Positions 12,567 through 23,558 of a stretch of DNA of 64,000 nucleotides are shown one piece after another (the first letter of the stretch is position 1; each line of letters starts with the position of its first letter). Both the position numbers and the translations under genes were made by a program. The stretch spans positions 1,908,311 through 1,972,310 of the forward strand of contig JACDOX010000018.1 in NCBI GenBank assembly GCA_014549065.1. The letters are read 5' to 3'. Source of the DNA: Cardinalis cardinalis. Its lineage: Eukaryota > Chordata > Aves > Passeriformes > Cardinalidae. Below the pieces are notes generated by a model. The model was not told the origin of the DNA. It did not search any database and worked only from the letters and a program-made list of their open reading frames with translations.

Positions 12567-15500
12567 TGGACTGCACCCAGCAGCTTGGGGATGGTGTCGC
12601 TCCTGGGACGCCAGGAGTGGCTGTTGTAGCCTGATGATGTGTTGATGGAGCTTCTTCATTTCCTGATGGAAGAGGAAGGGTTAGTTTAAGAACAAGTGGG
12701 GAGGTTGACAAAATTTGGGAAAGAAGCTCAGCCCAGGGAACTGGGTCGTCCCTAGCAAAGGACTGCCTGGAACTGTGGGTTTGACAGTTTAGGAAATAGC
12801 TGCCTGTTAGCATGAAGCATCAGCTCTGCTTTTGTAATTAATATGTCTAGACTTCAGGTTCTGAATGTTTTGTGCTAAGTGCCACAGGTAGCTGCCAAGG
12901 TGAAGGAGATCAGCCTCCTGGGTAAACATTAACTGCAAACAAACAAGCTACTCCTGCTAAATTTCTATCACCATATTTATGTGCATGGGGAGGTAGAAGG
13001 AAGATGGGTGTGGCAAAGCCCTCACAATTCAGAGAATAATGAACTAAGTCTTTGGACTGGGAAATTATATTGGAAGGTCTGGAAATGCGAAGGCAAGATT
13101 GCAGGGTGGTGCCAGTAAGTTCAGAAATTGTGGCCAGGTTTCTGTAAACATGTGGTAACACCTCCCTCTGTCATGCTGGTACAGCTGGCTTGGTCACAGC
13201 CCCCTTCCTTGTCCAGAAAATAAACTGATGCCAAGAAAGGGCAGTACCAGCAATCTCACCCTCATTTTACCTACCTGTGTCTTTAACAGCCTCAAAGATG
13301 CCAGCTGTTAGGAGGATGGTGATCTTGTAACAGAATAACAGTACCCTTCCAGAATCTCCCCTTCGTGATGCAGCAATTTTGTGGTTTCTGAAAAGGTCAA
13401 GCAGCATCATTAATGCACACCATGTAATTCCTCTGTGAAGGTGCAGTGCTTCGTTTGTGGGAAAGGACATCTTCCTATGAATGCAAATTTGGGTGTTCCC
13501 AAGCTGAAGGACAGGAGGATATGTTGGTGCACTGTTGCCACCTCGTTCATCATGGAGATGAGACCTTTATATTTGAGTTGCTCCAAAAAGTGATATCGGA
13601 GCAAGTTAGGAATAGAGTGTTTAAAAAAAAAGGANATTTTTCAACACCTAAAACTTTAGCCTTTTGTATGATTTCTTTTAGCCTAGCCTGAGACAACATA
13701 ACTCTTTGGACTTTGTAGGAGATTAAATCCAGCCCTAGGTTTTTCAGGTAAAATTATTGCTCTGCTCCTAGGCTATCCCCTGAGCTATCTCTGTCTATTT
13801 CTAATTAAGGACTAAAGGAAACAGTTCCTTCTGACAGCAGAAGTAGCATGAAGAAAGCTGTGAGTGTTCCTGTGGGGAGGCTGGTGCCACTACCACCCTC
13901 CCACCAGGAGCCAGCCTGCCTGGGCTCCCCTCTGTGGGCTGCTCTCACAGGGAGCCACGCTCACCAGGGGCATGGCCAAGNACTGGGGACCATCCAGGTA
14001 ATCTGCTAAAAGATATCACAGCAGATCAAAATTCATTAAACATACCTACTCTGACATGTTTAGCAATGCATTGGAAATCTCATCTGGCAAATATCTGGAA
14101 GTGAAATTATTCTGTGTATCCTGGAAGAAGCAGAGGAGGTAGGGATGCTGTGGCTGGGGTGGTGGTGGTGTGCTGAAAGCTCTTTGAGCCTGAGACACTG
14201 GCATTTAGGCACAATTCATTGGTATATCCAGCATATGTCTTGGCAGATCTTAGGGCTGAGATAAATCAAAAAAGCAGTGTGCCAAATTTGAGATAGTTTA
14301 ATTTCTATAATACAACCTTTATTCATACATAACTTTTGCAAGAGTTTGACTTGTTGCTCATGTTCTGGTTCATGCCCTTTAAGCATGAATTAGAAACGGA
14401 TGCAACATTTTAAAAAGAACAGTATATCATTTAAAAACTGTTTGAATTCTCCTTTTTGAATTTGACCAACATGAAACAAATATAAATGACACTGACTTTT
14501 GAGTGGTGAGTGTTTGCATGTTCTTTGGCTCCAAGTCTTACAAAACTGAGCATGCATACTACACATATATATGCATATATCACTCACATATGTAGACATG
14601 CCCCTGATGAGGGAAAAGTAATGAGGTTTTCATGAGCTTGTTCTTCATGGCTTAGCTATTGAAGCAAGACACAGATTAAACCATTAAAAGGTATCTCTGG
14701 GATTGTTTTAAATTGCAAATTTAAAAAAAATAAAGAAGAAATCTATTAAAAAGAATCATTTTCCATTAANTGAAGTGTTTGCAATAAAGACAATTATAGC
14801 AGTTGGCAGTATTCTCCTTGAACCAAAACAAATAAATACATTTGGTGACATACGTTCAAGGAAATGTGATTGCTGCAATGTTCATGCAAATAAGGAGCAG
14901 CTTCACAAATGCTAGACATTTTGCCATCTGCTATTACCAAAGGAACACAACTCTCAACTTGTAGCTCTTCCTAACTTACTGCTTGTAGATGGCATATTAG
15001 GCATTGTCACACAGTTCTGACATTTGCATAATCATTCTGAATTACTGCAGGTAGTACATTGCATTGCCAGCAGTGAATTTATTTGAGAAGGAGGTTCAGA
15101 GACCTGATGACTTGGATGGCTTCATCAAATATATCTCTGTCCAATAAAGGGATAAAAATGTTCTTCCACTTTAGGACTACCACACCAGTGAAATTTTAAA
15201 TTTGTATGAGAAGACTAGTGAAGAATGTTGCACTTATTTTCTTCCTAGAAATTGGGTAGAGACCAGTATTGTTATTAATCTCGGGGAAGCTGCCCATCTC
15301 TATTGGCTGCAGGCTAGAGTACAAATGCAAAGCTTCTCAAAGAGTCAGGAAATTCTGGATGGGGACATGTAGCTGACAATGAAGTTATAACCTGATCTCT
15401 TAAAACTCCAGAAAAGCCCAGCCTAACAACAGTTATTAAGCGTAGCAGAAGGTCTGGTTTAGACACAGGTGGCTGTGAACTGTCTCAGCTGATGGGAGTA

Positions 15501-17278
15501 GGCTCGATGGCACANTGAACTGAAGACCTCTGCTCTCACAGCAGTCAATGACAACTGCTCTGCCTCTGGTCTCAGCAGCATGTGCAGCATATGCAGGAGG
15601 TATTCTCACTTGCAGGAGCCCATGGGGAGACCTTCACCATCCCCTTCTTACTGGAAGAAGGCATTTTACATGCCCAAAACTCCATCCCTATGATGGCCTC
15701 CTCATTATGCTGCTTTTCAAGGAGAGGGTGTTGGAGTGAGTAGCATGCATTGCTCATGAAAAGTATGGGATAAAACCCCAAAAACTCTCAACCACCTGTA
15801 AGTGGTTGTAAACAAGGTGGTGTTTGGANGCTGTCTCCAGCCTGCTGTGCTGAAACCCTGTGTTTCACAACAAACCCCTGTGTTTGAGAGCTGTGCTGGG
15901 CCCCTGGCATCTGCCCTCCGACCCATCAGAGGGCTACTCTGCAGTCCTGTAAGAGTTAACAATATCAACAAGAAAACAAAAGATCAAAAGATTTTCTGTT
16001 CATTTAGTGACTGTTGAAGCACTGTTCTTAAGTATTAATAGCGTCTAACATATCCTGTNTATTTTCAGCTCTCTCCAGTCCTGAATTAGACTCAGATAGC
16101 TGTTGGCCTTTTGGCTGCCTTGCCGGTGGCATACTAGGTAGCATCACGTGGGTAGCCAATGCAACATATGCTTTGCTAACTGGGAGGCTGGTTAGCAAGA
16201 CAACGTTTATCTTATTAACACATGGTGCACTTACATGGCATTAATATATATTCCTACTTTACAGATTTAGTCTGTCAGAGGAAAAACATTAGCTGAGCTA
16301 AGCAAAATAGGAATCAGCATACTTGTCACATTGTCCTAAAATAGTATGTTAACTTTGTTAGACATGTTGGCTTCCTTTGTAAGGAGACTAAAACATAATA
16401 AGGTGAAATGTGTAAAACTGGAAGGTGTTGTTCTGTAGAAATTCAAAATAAGAATTCTCTGGTTTATGTTGCCATGTATGTAACTAGAATTCTGAAAATA
16501 AAGTCAGTTATTATTCTGAATGACTATATTGGAGCTAAAGTTGTTAATTTCTAAAAATTAATGCTGTTGTGTAATGCAGTGATTTTATTCTCTCTCCAGC
16601 TACACTCTACTAGCCATACATACACTGTTGTGGCACTATTCATTTATTCATGTTCTGTGGTTGTGATAGTGTCAAATCCATCAGAAAGAGGAATTGTTTC
16701 AGTAGTAGTTTCACAACTTGGNTGATCAGCAGAGATCAGAAGAAACAACCTAACTGTGGAAACCACTACAGCATATAGTTTTAACAGCTCTTTAGGGAGC
16801 TACTTAATGAAAGAATCACTACAGAAACACAGCCATGTGAAAAAAGGAGCATTTTCATACAACACTCAGAGGATATGTCATAAGTGGGAACATGTTCATA
16901 ATTTCTATTTACTCACAGCTGTAATTATCATCTGCCTTAAGAGAACTTCTAGTCTTTGTCAAAGTTGCTTAGATATTTCCTTTGTCACGTTTCAAGCAGA
17001 GAAGTTCTGTACAGACTAGATCCTGCCATGTGATTCCTTTTTTATTTTTCTGTAAGAGTTTAATTATCTATTCTCTGTGTGAAGAAAGCACCAGCATTCC
17101 CAGAGACCTGAACCTCCCCAGCCTACTTGAACTGGCATTCATCTAATTCATGTTTGTGCTTATTTTTGCCATCTGTCTGCAAAACAGAGTTCTTAACTTT
17201 TAAATGCATGCTGGTTTATATGTTGCCCTCTAATTTTTAACTCCTAAAAAAANATTTTTCTTTTTTCCCTAACTCTAG
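12567..17278 (+). other. AFF3 intron upstream of the first visible exon
   Basis: Noncoding intronic sequence. A GC-richer stretch at about 13850-13990 has no recognisable protein. The pyrimidine tract and AG at 17255-17278 form the acceptor of the following exon. I looked for the AFF3 start exon (protein start expected to end LESLC) and did not see it. Confidence 0.6.
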
Positions 17279-17399
17279 TGTCTATGAGCCAGATAGAAAC
17301 GTGCTGCGAAGGAAGGAGTGGGAAAGGAGAAACCAGGAGGCCCAGCAGGACAATGGCGCGTTTAACACGAGCTATTCCCTCTTCAGTGAACCCTACAAG
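17279..17399 (+). CDS. AFF3: AFF3 coding exon, N-terminal homology domain (exon after the start-codon exon)
   Basis: This 121-nt exon lies between a pyrimidine-rich acceptor ending CTCTAG and a donor AAG|GTAGAT. Its first base completes a split codon (phase 2; Cys expected if the previous exon ends in TG) and it ends in phase 0. The reading starts VYEPDRNVLRRKEWERRNQE and ends SLFSEPYK, typical of the AFF family N-terminal homology domain. In AFF4, the region equivalent to the end of this exon plus the start of the next binds cyclin T1/CDK9 (P-TEFb), so the same role is inferred here. The basic RRKEWERR stretch is characteristic of AFF2/AFF3. The exon has no Ns, stops or frameshifts. The donor is weak (A at +5 instead of G). 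The AFF3 assignment over AFF2 rests on recalled family sequences. Confidence 0.9.
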
Positions 17400-20300
17400 G
17401 TAGATGCTTCCCAGCTGGGTGAATCTTTGTTTATTTATTTATTCCTCAGTACAGAAATGTACCCTGCAGAAGGCACNGTCCAGGTTTCATCACCTTCCCA
17501 CAAGTGCTAGCTTCCAAAAATTCACAGAGAACATGCATGATTCCCTGAGAGTCAGATTTTATATATATTTATATTTATGTATGTGTATAAAGCTTTTTCT
17601 AGTGTTTAGCAGCACAAGAGTGACATAAACTAGAAATATCCCAGCAATATTTGAGATGGAATTAAAATTAGGAGGTGAAGGTGAAAGTATCCTGGTTTTG
17701 CAATACTTAGAAGAAAACCAATTGTGTAAGACTAGTGTGTGAAGGTCAAGCACTACTGTAAACATTGTGCCCTGGCCAAGGTTATTGTACTGAAATATCT
17801 TTTTTTTTTCCTATAAGAATTACCAGGATAATAGGAAAATTTGTCTGCTATACATGTTTTTTCCTCCACCAAAGGCAGAAGTAGCATAGGGATCTCAACT
17901 CCCTNTGTTGTTCCTCATGGTAACAGCAGCTTGATGAGGCACAACTGTCTTTCATCACTCCCCGTTAGAAGGTCATGCAGGGCCTTTAACACTCTGCAGG
18001 AGTTTGAAAATGGNGAACAGGACCAGAGAGCAGTGTCCCATGGGGGCTGCTCCTCTCCCTCAATTTACCCAATGTATGTATCAAACCATAACCATGTATT
18101 TTCTGCTGTGNCTTTCCAGAAATGTCCAAGTTATTTTCACAGCTGCCATATTGTGAAGCCTTTTCCCTTCATGCAGCATCACTTNCCCTTGATGCTTAGG
18201 GTGCTTTTAGTGCCTCTTTCCAGGAGACCTATTTGGAACCTGGCACCTGGCTTCGGCTTTGACTTCCAAGCTTGCGTTTCAATTCTTGTGCTCCAGGGTC
18301 AGCTTTTAGCTTGCTCTTCTTCCAGATTGTTGCTTGTATTTAGTCCCTAATAAAAAAGAAAGATCTACCACTTTCAAACCATGTCCCTTGAAGGAACACA
18401 GCTCTGTCTGCCTTGAAGCTGACCTCCAGCTGCCCGGATTTCAGATTCATTACAAAGGCATTTAGAAACCATGTCAGATGTCTTGAACTCCTCAATGACC
18501 TACTTGAAAATGTCTGCCGTGAGACCAGTCAAGGGCTAATCCATGGAAGAAAGCCTGGAAAGCATAAGTCAGCTGTGTCTTGGCATTTCTTGAGGGCTGT
18601 GCTGCAGTGATGACTTAATGATTTTCCATTTGGTCCAGTCAAACAGACCACACACAAAAAGGACCTGGCCTTTTGCTGTGTCCCCAGTACTATTTTGTCT
18701 TTGGTGCCCCAAGTTGGTGATACTGAAGCTCAAATCACTTATAAAAGGGGTATCACATTGATTATTACTTCTGTGCTGATGTACTGACTGTCATGACACA
18801 CGTGTTGTGCCATGGAAACACCAGTAGTTTCTGAGTTAGGATGCCAGGAGNCACCTCTGTGCAACCACAGTAAAATTCCATCAGCTTTAGAAGAAGTGGA
18901 TGAAGAATCACTGCTGCCTCTAGAAGCAGAGGGGATACTGAGTGGATAATCCTACGAGGCAAGCAGAATAATGGCTCCATTCCTGCTTCTTACCGCTACA
19001 CATTGTGTCCCTGTTTTGAACAAATGTGTAAAGAGGGTGCTGCAGAAATACATCCTACAGCTGACTTTGTCAAGGAGACTTGGGGAAAGGCAAAGCCCAG
19101 CACAGTAGTATAACTCACAGCTATGTTGGTGTGGCAGAGTTGCTTGGGGTGATCAGACTTTCTGATAGTGTTGGACATCAAAACTTCTGTCAGTGGCATA
19201 CTCTGAATGTCATGTATACACTGGCAATGGACCATTGGGCTCTCTGAACTAAGCCAAGCATTTGTGAACCTTCAGTGCAGGNAGAAAGAGCTGTGGCTTT
19301 TTGATCTTCCTGTGGAGAGAGCCTAAATGCAAAAGAGGAAACCTTTCTGCAAAAGCAAAACTGAAACCCGCTCGTACTCCCTTTAAAGATCATGTTCACC
19401 TTTTTGGCGTTTCCAGAGGGAAATGAAGTTATAGCAGCCGTTCACTGCAAGCTCTGATTAAATTCAGTATTCCTCTGCACAGCTTGAGAAACATGAGCTA
19501 AAGTCAAAGGATATGCTATTCAGAAGACCATATCTGAAAATCAAAGGCAGGCTGGAAATCTNCTAAATCTTATGTCCTCTCTCACCTTGACATGTATCAC
19601 TACTTCTGTAACATCAAATTTTCTCAAAAATCCTNACTCTTCAGGTTGCCCCTTATCCTGTTCAAAGTATCCATAGCAACCCTCTATGAAGGATTACAGG
19701 AAATCTGGTATCTTTTACATAAAATCTCTTTTACAGGGGAATGAAAAAGTAGGAAATTAGTTCTGGATATTTTCTGGACAGAACACCTTGCCCCATTAAC
19801 TAGTAAGTATTTTTAGTGAAGAAAAAAAATCCTGCTGGCCTTCCATGCAGCCATCAGGTTTATTTTTAGAAGTGTTATATGTTGCCATCTTCAAATGCCT
19901 GGATTTGTCTTGCATTGCAGAAGAATATCAGAGCACTCTAAGTTAGACATGTTTGCACAGAATGCTTTTCCTACTTACCCATTTTGTGACCATGGTTTCC
20001 CTGTGGGAATGCTTAAATAAGGCCAGCAATATTTCAGAGAAGATAATAGGACAAACTAAAGCTCATAACAAGTTACCTCAGATCCCACCATGTTCCCAAG
20101 AGGATGTAAGTGAACTCTCCTGTATGAGATCAGCTCAACACAAAATCTCACCTGAAGCTGTCCTCAGTGCATCTTGAAGGAGTAAACAGCACAGACCAGT
20201 TGTCAGCATCTGCCATGATACCAGTTCGCTGCAGTTATTCTTGTGGTTATCTGGGATCTCTCAGTACAAGATGTCTGTGTGTGACCTTCACATCACATCC

Positions 20301-22593
20301 ATGTAGAAGACAANCCAGTGACTTGTCTGAGCTATTGGTAGTCTACAGATAATCTGCAATTAGGCTTCTGTTTCCTTTCCATCCACAGAGATTTTTCCAT
20401 CAGAAAAAAACAGACCTTCTTTTAGGGAAGTTGGACTTCTTAGGGGCAAAACCTGCACACAAATTTGTTTACATTCATGGAGCTAGAGGCAGATGGGTAG
20501 AGAGCTGTCCTCANGAGATGTCTGCACTGTGGCAGACTTGTGGGTGCCAGGAGCCCCATTCCATTTGGTGGTCGTTGTTGCTGTGCTCCTGGCAGGGAGA
20601 GAAACCTCACATACACTCTGGCTGAGTAANAATGAGTACAGGCCCAACAGCAGATTTCCCACCATAGAGGGAACATGAAAAAATACNTCTCTACAAGGTA
20701 TCTACACAAGGTGGAGGAGCCAGTGAAACATAAAGTGATGAACTGGGTAAAAGGGAAGTTTTCTATGCATCCTGGAACACAATTTTGCTGGTCAAGGAGA
20801 TGCCCAGGTGTAGAAGTTACTTGACTTCAAGAGACACGTGAAAGGATATCTCCAACCTTCCTTTTTNTAGATGTATGTGATGCTTCCCACATCTTTAGCC
20901 TCATTAATAGTTTCCTGTTCTATAGGACATTGATGTTATTCCTGTTAAGTGAAAGAACACCCTTTTTTAAAGTGACTTGCTATCTCNGAGTCAGTCCTTC
21001 AAATTTTTTTCCATAGCAGGTTATTGTCTTTGTAACAGCAACAGCCTCATGTGCAGAGGGAAGATCAGGCTATAGTGGTTGAAGCTTGAGCCATCTTACT
21101 CCAAGTTTCCAAAGCAATTTTTCAGATGAGAGACTATTTAGCTGTTAGCATAGTAACAAAAACAGATCAGAAAGCTAGGTGTAATGCATTTTACAGGTAC
21201 AAGGTAGTGTCCTTGAAATTTGAGGAGAAGCGTTGGAAGCAAAACAGGACTGCTTCTACTGTTACACATAAGAATGCTTCCACTGTACACCCAAAAGTTT
21301 GCATGTGGCAAGCACAGCATTGTCCTTTACTGTGCATTTTTGCCTGGNTTCAGGTTTTCCACTAGGAAACCCTAAAAATAAAAGATTCAAAACTGGGGAG
21401 TTTCTCTTGAATACCTTCCCTTCCATGCCCCCAGTTTTCCAGAGCAACTGATGTGGTTGCTACATCTTTCATGTTTTTAAATGTAGCTTTAAGAGGATCT
21501 TCTCCACTTCCTTTCTCCCTTCTTTCTCCTTCTTTCTGTTTTCCTCTAGAACAGAGAGTCTTGAGATGAAAGCTTGGCCTTCTGAAACCAATAGGGGTTT
21601 TTCCATTCAGACTCCATGTCTGGAAGAGAGAAAGGAGAACTCCACTGCCTCATTACTGTCTTCCTCTGAAAATGTAAAGCAAAGGACATCACATGCCTGA
21701 ATCTTGGCAGGGCTCAAAAAATCTCTGCTGTAAAAATGCTAATGATATACCCTTTTGCTTACAGTGGCTTTTTAAATCAAAAATTTTCAATCTTTTCTAG
21801 TATGTTTTGCTTGCTTGTTTTATTTCTTTGTGAAGCTTCTGCCTTTTCAGTCAGGAAGTAAATGGATCATTTTTAAGACAATAATTAATCTTGAAGGGGA
21901 GGAAGGGTGGCTGTATTCCCCTGCTATGCACAGCAAGCACTGAGAAATGTGAAGAATTTGGCAAGGGTTCTGTTCACCTTTTTTATTTTTTTACAAGATG
22001 AGAGTGCCCTGGAATGAGCACCCTGTCAGAGCATTTTTAAAGAAGGGACATAATCTGTACTTTTTTCAATTCCCACAAGCTGTTTTCAAGTCACCTCAGA
22101 GCATTTGGCTGGCTTAGACTGACAAATTCATTCAGTGCTTGCATGGGATGTTGTGTGGCTTCCCAGATGGTTATGAAAACTTAGGCAGGCAGAGGAAGAA
22201 ATTGGGAATGCAGTGTTTTCATTCATGTCTGAAGGAGAGCTTGCACTGGGCTACAGGAAAAGTTTTATCATGGTCAGATTTAATCCAAACCATTCTGTGC
22301 AGTTGCAATAATAAATTTTCCAGTTTCCAGGTAATATACTTTAACTACAGCGTGATATCTATGATAGATTTCTTTTTTTATATACTCTAAGGCCCTTTAT
22401 AGCTTTTCCAGTTCAGGGTAGATTTAAGATGTTGACAAGTGTCTTCAGAGACAATAAGGATTTTCGATTTCATCCCTCAANGCTGCTGCTGAATAAGGCA
22501 GTCTTACTTCAGTAAGGATTTCAGCAGAAGCATGCAGGGAATTTTGTTTTTCTTATGTTGACTGTAGCAGAACACTCGATTTTTGTTTTGCAG
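17400..22593 (+). other. AFF3 intron between the two visible coding exons (5.2 kb)
   Basis: It begins with donor GTAGAT and ends with TTTTGTTTTGCAG. No named transposable element is visible, which is unusual compared with the flanking introns. The 17841-18620 part is GC-richer with interrupted open frames but no known protein. Human AFF3 has an isoform with about 25 extra residues in the N-terminal third. A matching cassette exon could lie here, but I could not identify one. Confidence 0.65.
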
Positions 22594-23439
22594 ACTAACA
22601 AGGGAGATGAGCTTTCCAATCGCATCCAGAATACTTTGGGCAACTATGATGAAATGAAGGACTTGCTAACTGACCGGTCAAACCAGAGCCATCTCGTTGG
22701 GGTTCCAAAGCCTGGGGTTCCTCAGACATCCCTCCCCAAGACTGATGAACATCTTATCGCAGACTCGAGACCACCACCTCCTCCGATTTCCAGCACTACT
22801 TCTTCCACACCAGCATCCCTAGCTGCCCAGCAGAGCAAGAGTACCACAATGGGCTGGCAGAAGGCTGGGCATAATGCCACTTCAGACGGCCAGCAGAGAG
22901 CGAGCAAACATGGACACCGGTCGCTGGAGTCACACAAGGGTGACTTCAAACTGGCCAGCCAAAAATCCAATTTGGAGAAACTAAAACACTATGCATCGAG
23001 TCCCACCTCCTCCTCTTCCTCCTCCTCTTCTTCCTCTTCCTCCTCCACCTCCTCTTCCTCCTCCTCCTCCAATACGGCCCAGCAAAGCTCGCTGAGGGCC
23101 ACATTAGGAGACAACGCCAACAGAGTCCAGCAGGCAGCAAAGCTCAGTTGTAGCTCAGAAGGAGGAACCAAAGTCCAAGAGAGGCCAGCAAAGCATGGTG
23201 GGGGACACTCTGTCCAAAACTTCCCACCCTCTCTTGCTTCAAAGCCCAGTGTAGGTCAGCAGAAGCCAACAGCCTATGTAAGGCCAATGGACGGTCAGGA
23301 CCAGGCTCCAGATGAGTCTCCAAAGCTGAAGTTACCAGCAGAGACAACCAAGTCATATCGAGGAGTGCCTTCCAGCAAGCCTGATTCGGCCAGGACCAAG
23401 TCAAAGATCACCAAGTTCAGCATTCCTAAGCAAGAAGAA
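22594..23439 (+). CDS. AFF3: AFF3 large coding exon: P-TEFb-binding segment, Ser tract and SIAH degron
   Basis: This 846-nt exon (282 codons, phase 0 at both ends) lies between acceptor TTTTGTTTTGCAG and a strong donor GAA|GTAAGT. Residues 1-26 (TNKGDELSNRIQNTLGNYDE and following) complete the segment that contacts P-TEFb in AFF4. Then come LVGVPKPGVPQT and a five-proline run near residue 62. Next is a charged stretch (residues ~105-135), a serine tract S13-T-S7 (residues 139-159), and VQNFPPSLASKP leading into the PTAYVRP degron (residues 225-231). The exon ends with a basic KSKITKFSIPKQ segment. In the protein this precedes the ALF and serine transactivation regions encoded downstream. It acts in the nucleus as an intrinsically disordered scaffold. 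As I recall human AFF3, the charged stretch and Ser tract are absent or much shorter there. No Ns or stops occur. A single very large early exon is usual for AFF genes. Confidence 0.92.
23008..23070 (+). repeat. TCC/TCT trinucleotide tract coding Ser13-Thr-Ser7
   Basis: This is an in-frame run of TCC and TCT codons, 13 serines, one ACC threonine, then 7 serines, inside the large AFF3 exon. The mix of TCC and TCT interruptions suggests selection or age rather than a fresh pure repeat. The strand is a pure polypyrimidine mirror-like tract except for the single ACC. It could vary in length between individuals or species. Confidence 0.95.
23266..23286 (+). other. AFF3: SIAH-type degron PTAYVRP in AFF3
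   Basis: The codons read P-T-A-Y-V-R-P and are followed by MDGQDQAPDESP. This matches the PxAxVxP motif through which SIAH E3 ubiquitin ligases bind AFF proteins and control their turnover. Missense changes at the Ala and Val of this motif in human AFF3 stabilise the protein and cause KINSSHIP syndrome (known biology). In this sequence all motif residues are intact, so degradation control is expected to work normally. Confidence 0.85.
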
Positions 23440-23477
23440 GTAAGTGTTTTTATATTTCTTATAAAACATACCCCCAC

Positions 23478-23493
23478 GGATGGATGGATGGAT
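23478..23493. repeat. (GGAT)4 microsatellite
   Basis: Four GGAT units about 40 bp after the splice donor of the large AFF3 exon. It is short and may be polymorphic. Confidence 0.9.
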
Positions 23494-23511
23494 GTCTTAT
23501 TGCACCTCTTT

Positions 23512-23558
23512 ACATGTTTTTAACATACTAACATGTTTTACATGTTTTTAACATACTA
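23512..23558. repeat. Local tandem duplication, 28-bp period
   Basis: The 19-mer ACATGTTTTTAACATACTA occurs at 23512-23530 and again at 23540-23558. A partial ACATGTTTT unit lies between the two copies. Confidence 0.9.

Noticed and set aside
1..17278. AFF3 start-codon exon or alternative promoter with CpG island
   Set aside because: No MDSFDL-like coding start and no CpG island were seen in this interval.
17841..18350. A 169-codon open frame on the + strand in the intron between the AFF3 exons
   Set aside because: It contains N codons at positions that may hide stops, has no recognisable family signature, and no splice sites fitting AFF3 phase were evident.
22946..23171. Minus-strand frames rich in Glu or Arg opposite the AFF3 exon
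   Set aside because: They are antisense readings of the TCC/TCT serine tract.
17279..23439. Assignment to AFF2 (FMR2) or AFF4 instead of AFF3
   Set aside because: Shared motifs such as NTLGNYDEMKD and PTAYVRP occur in paralogues, but VYEPDRN, SYSLFSEPYK and VGVPKPGVPQT fit AFF3 best.
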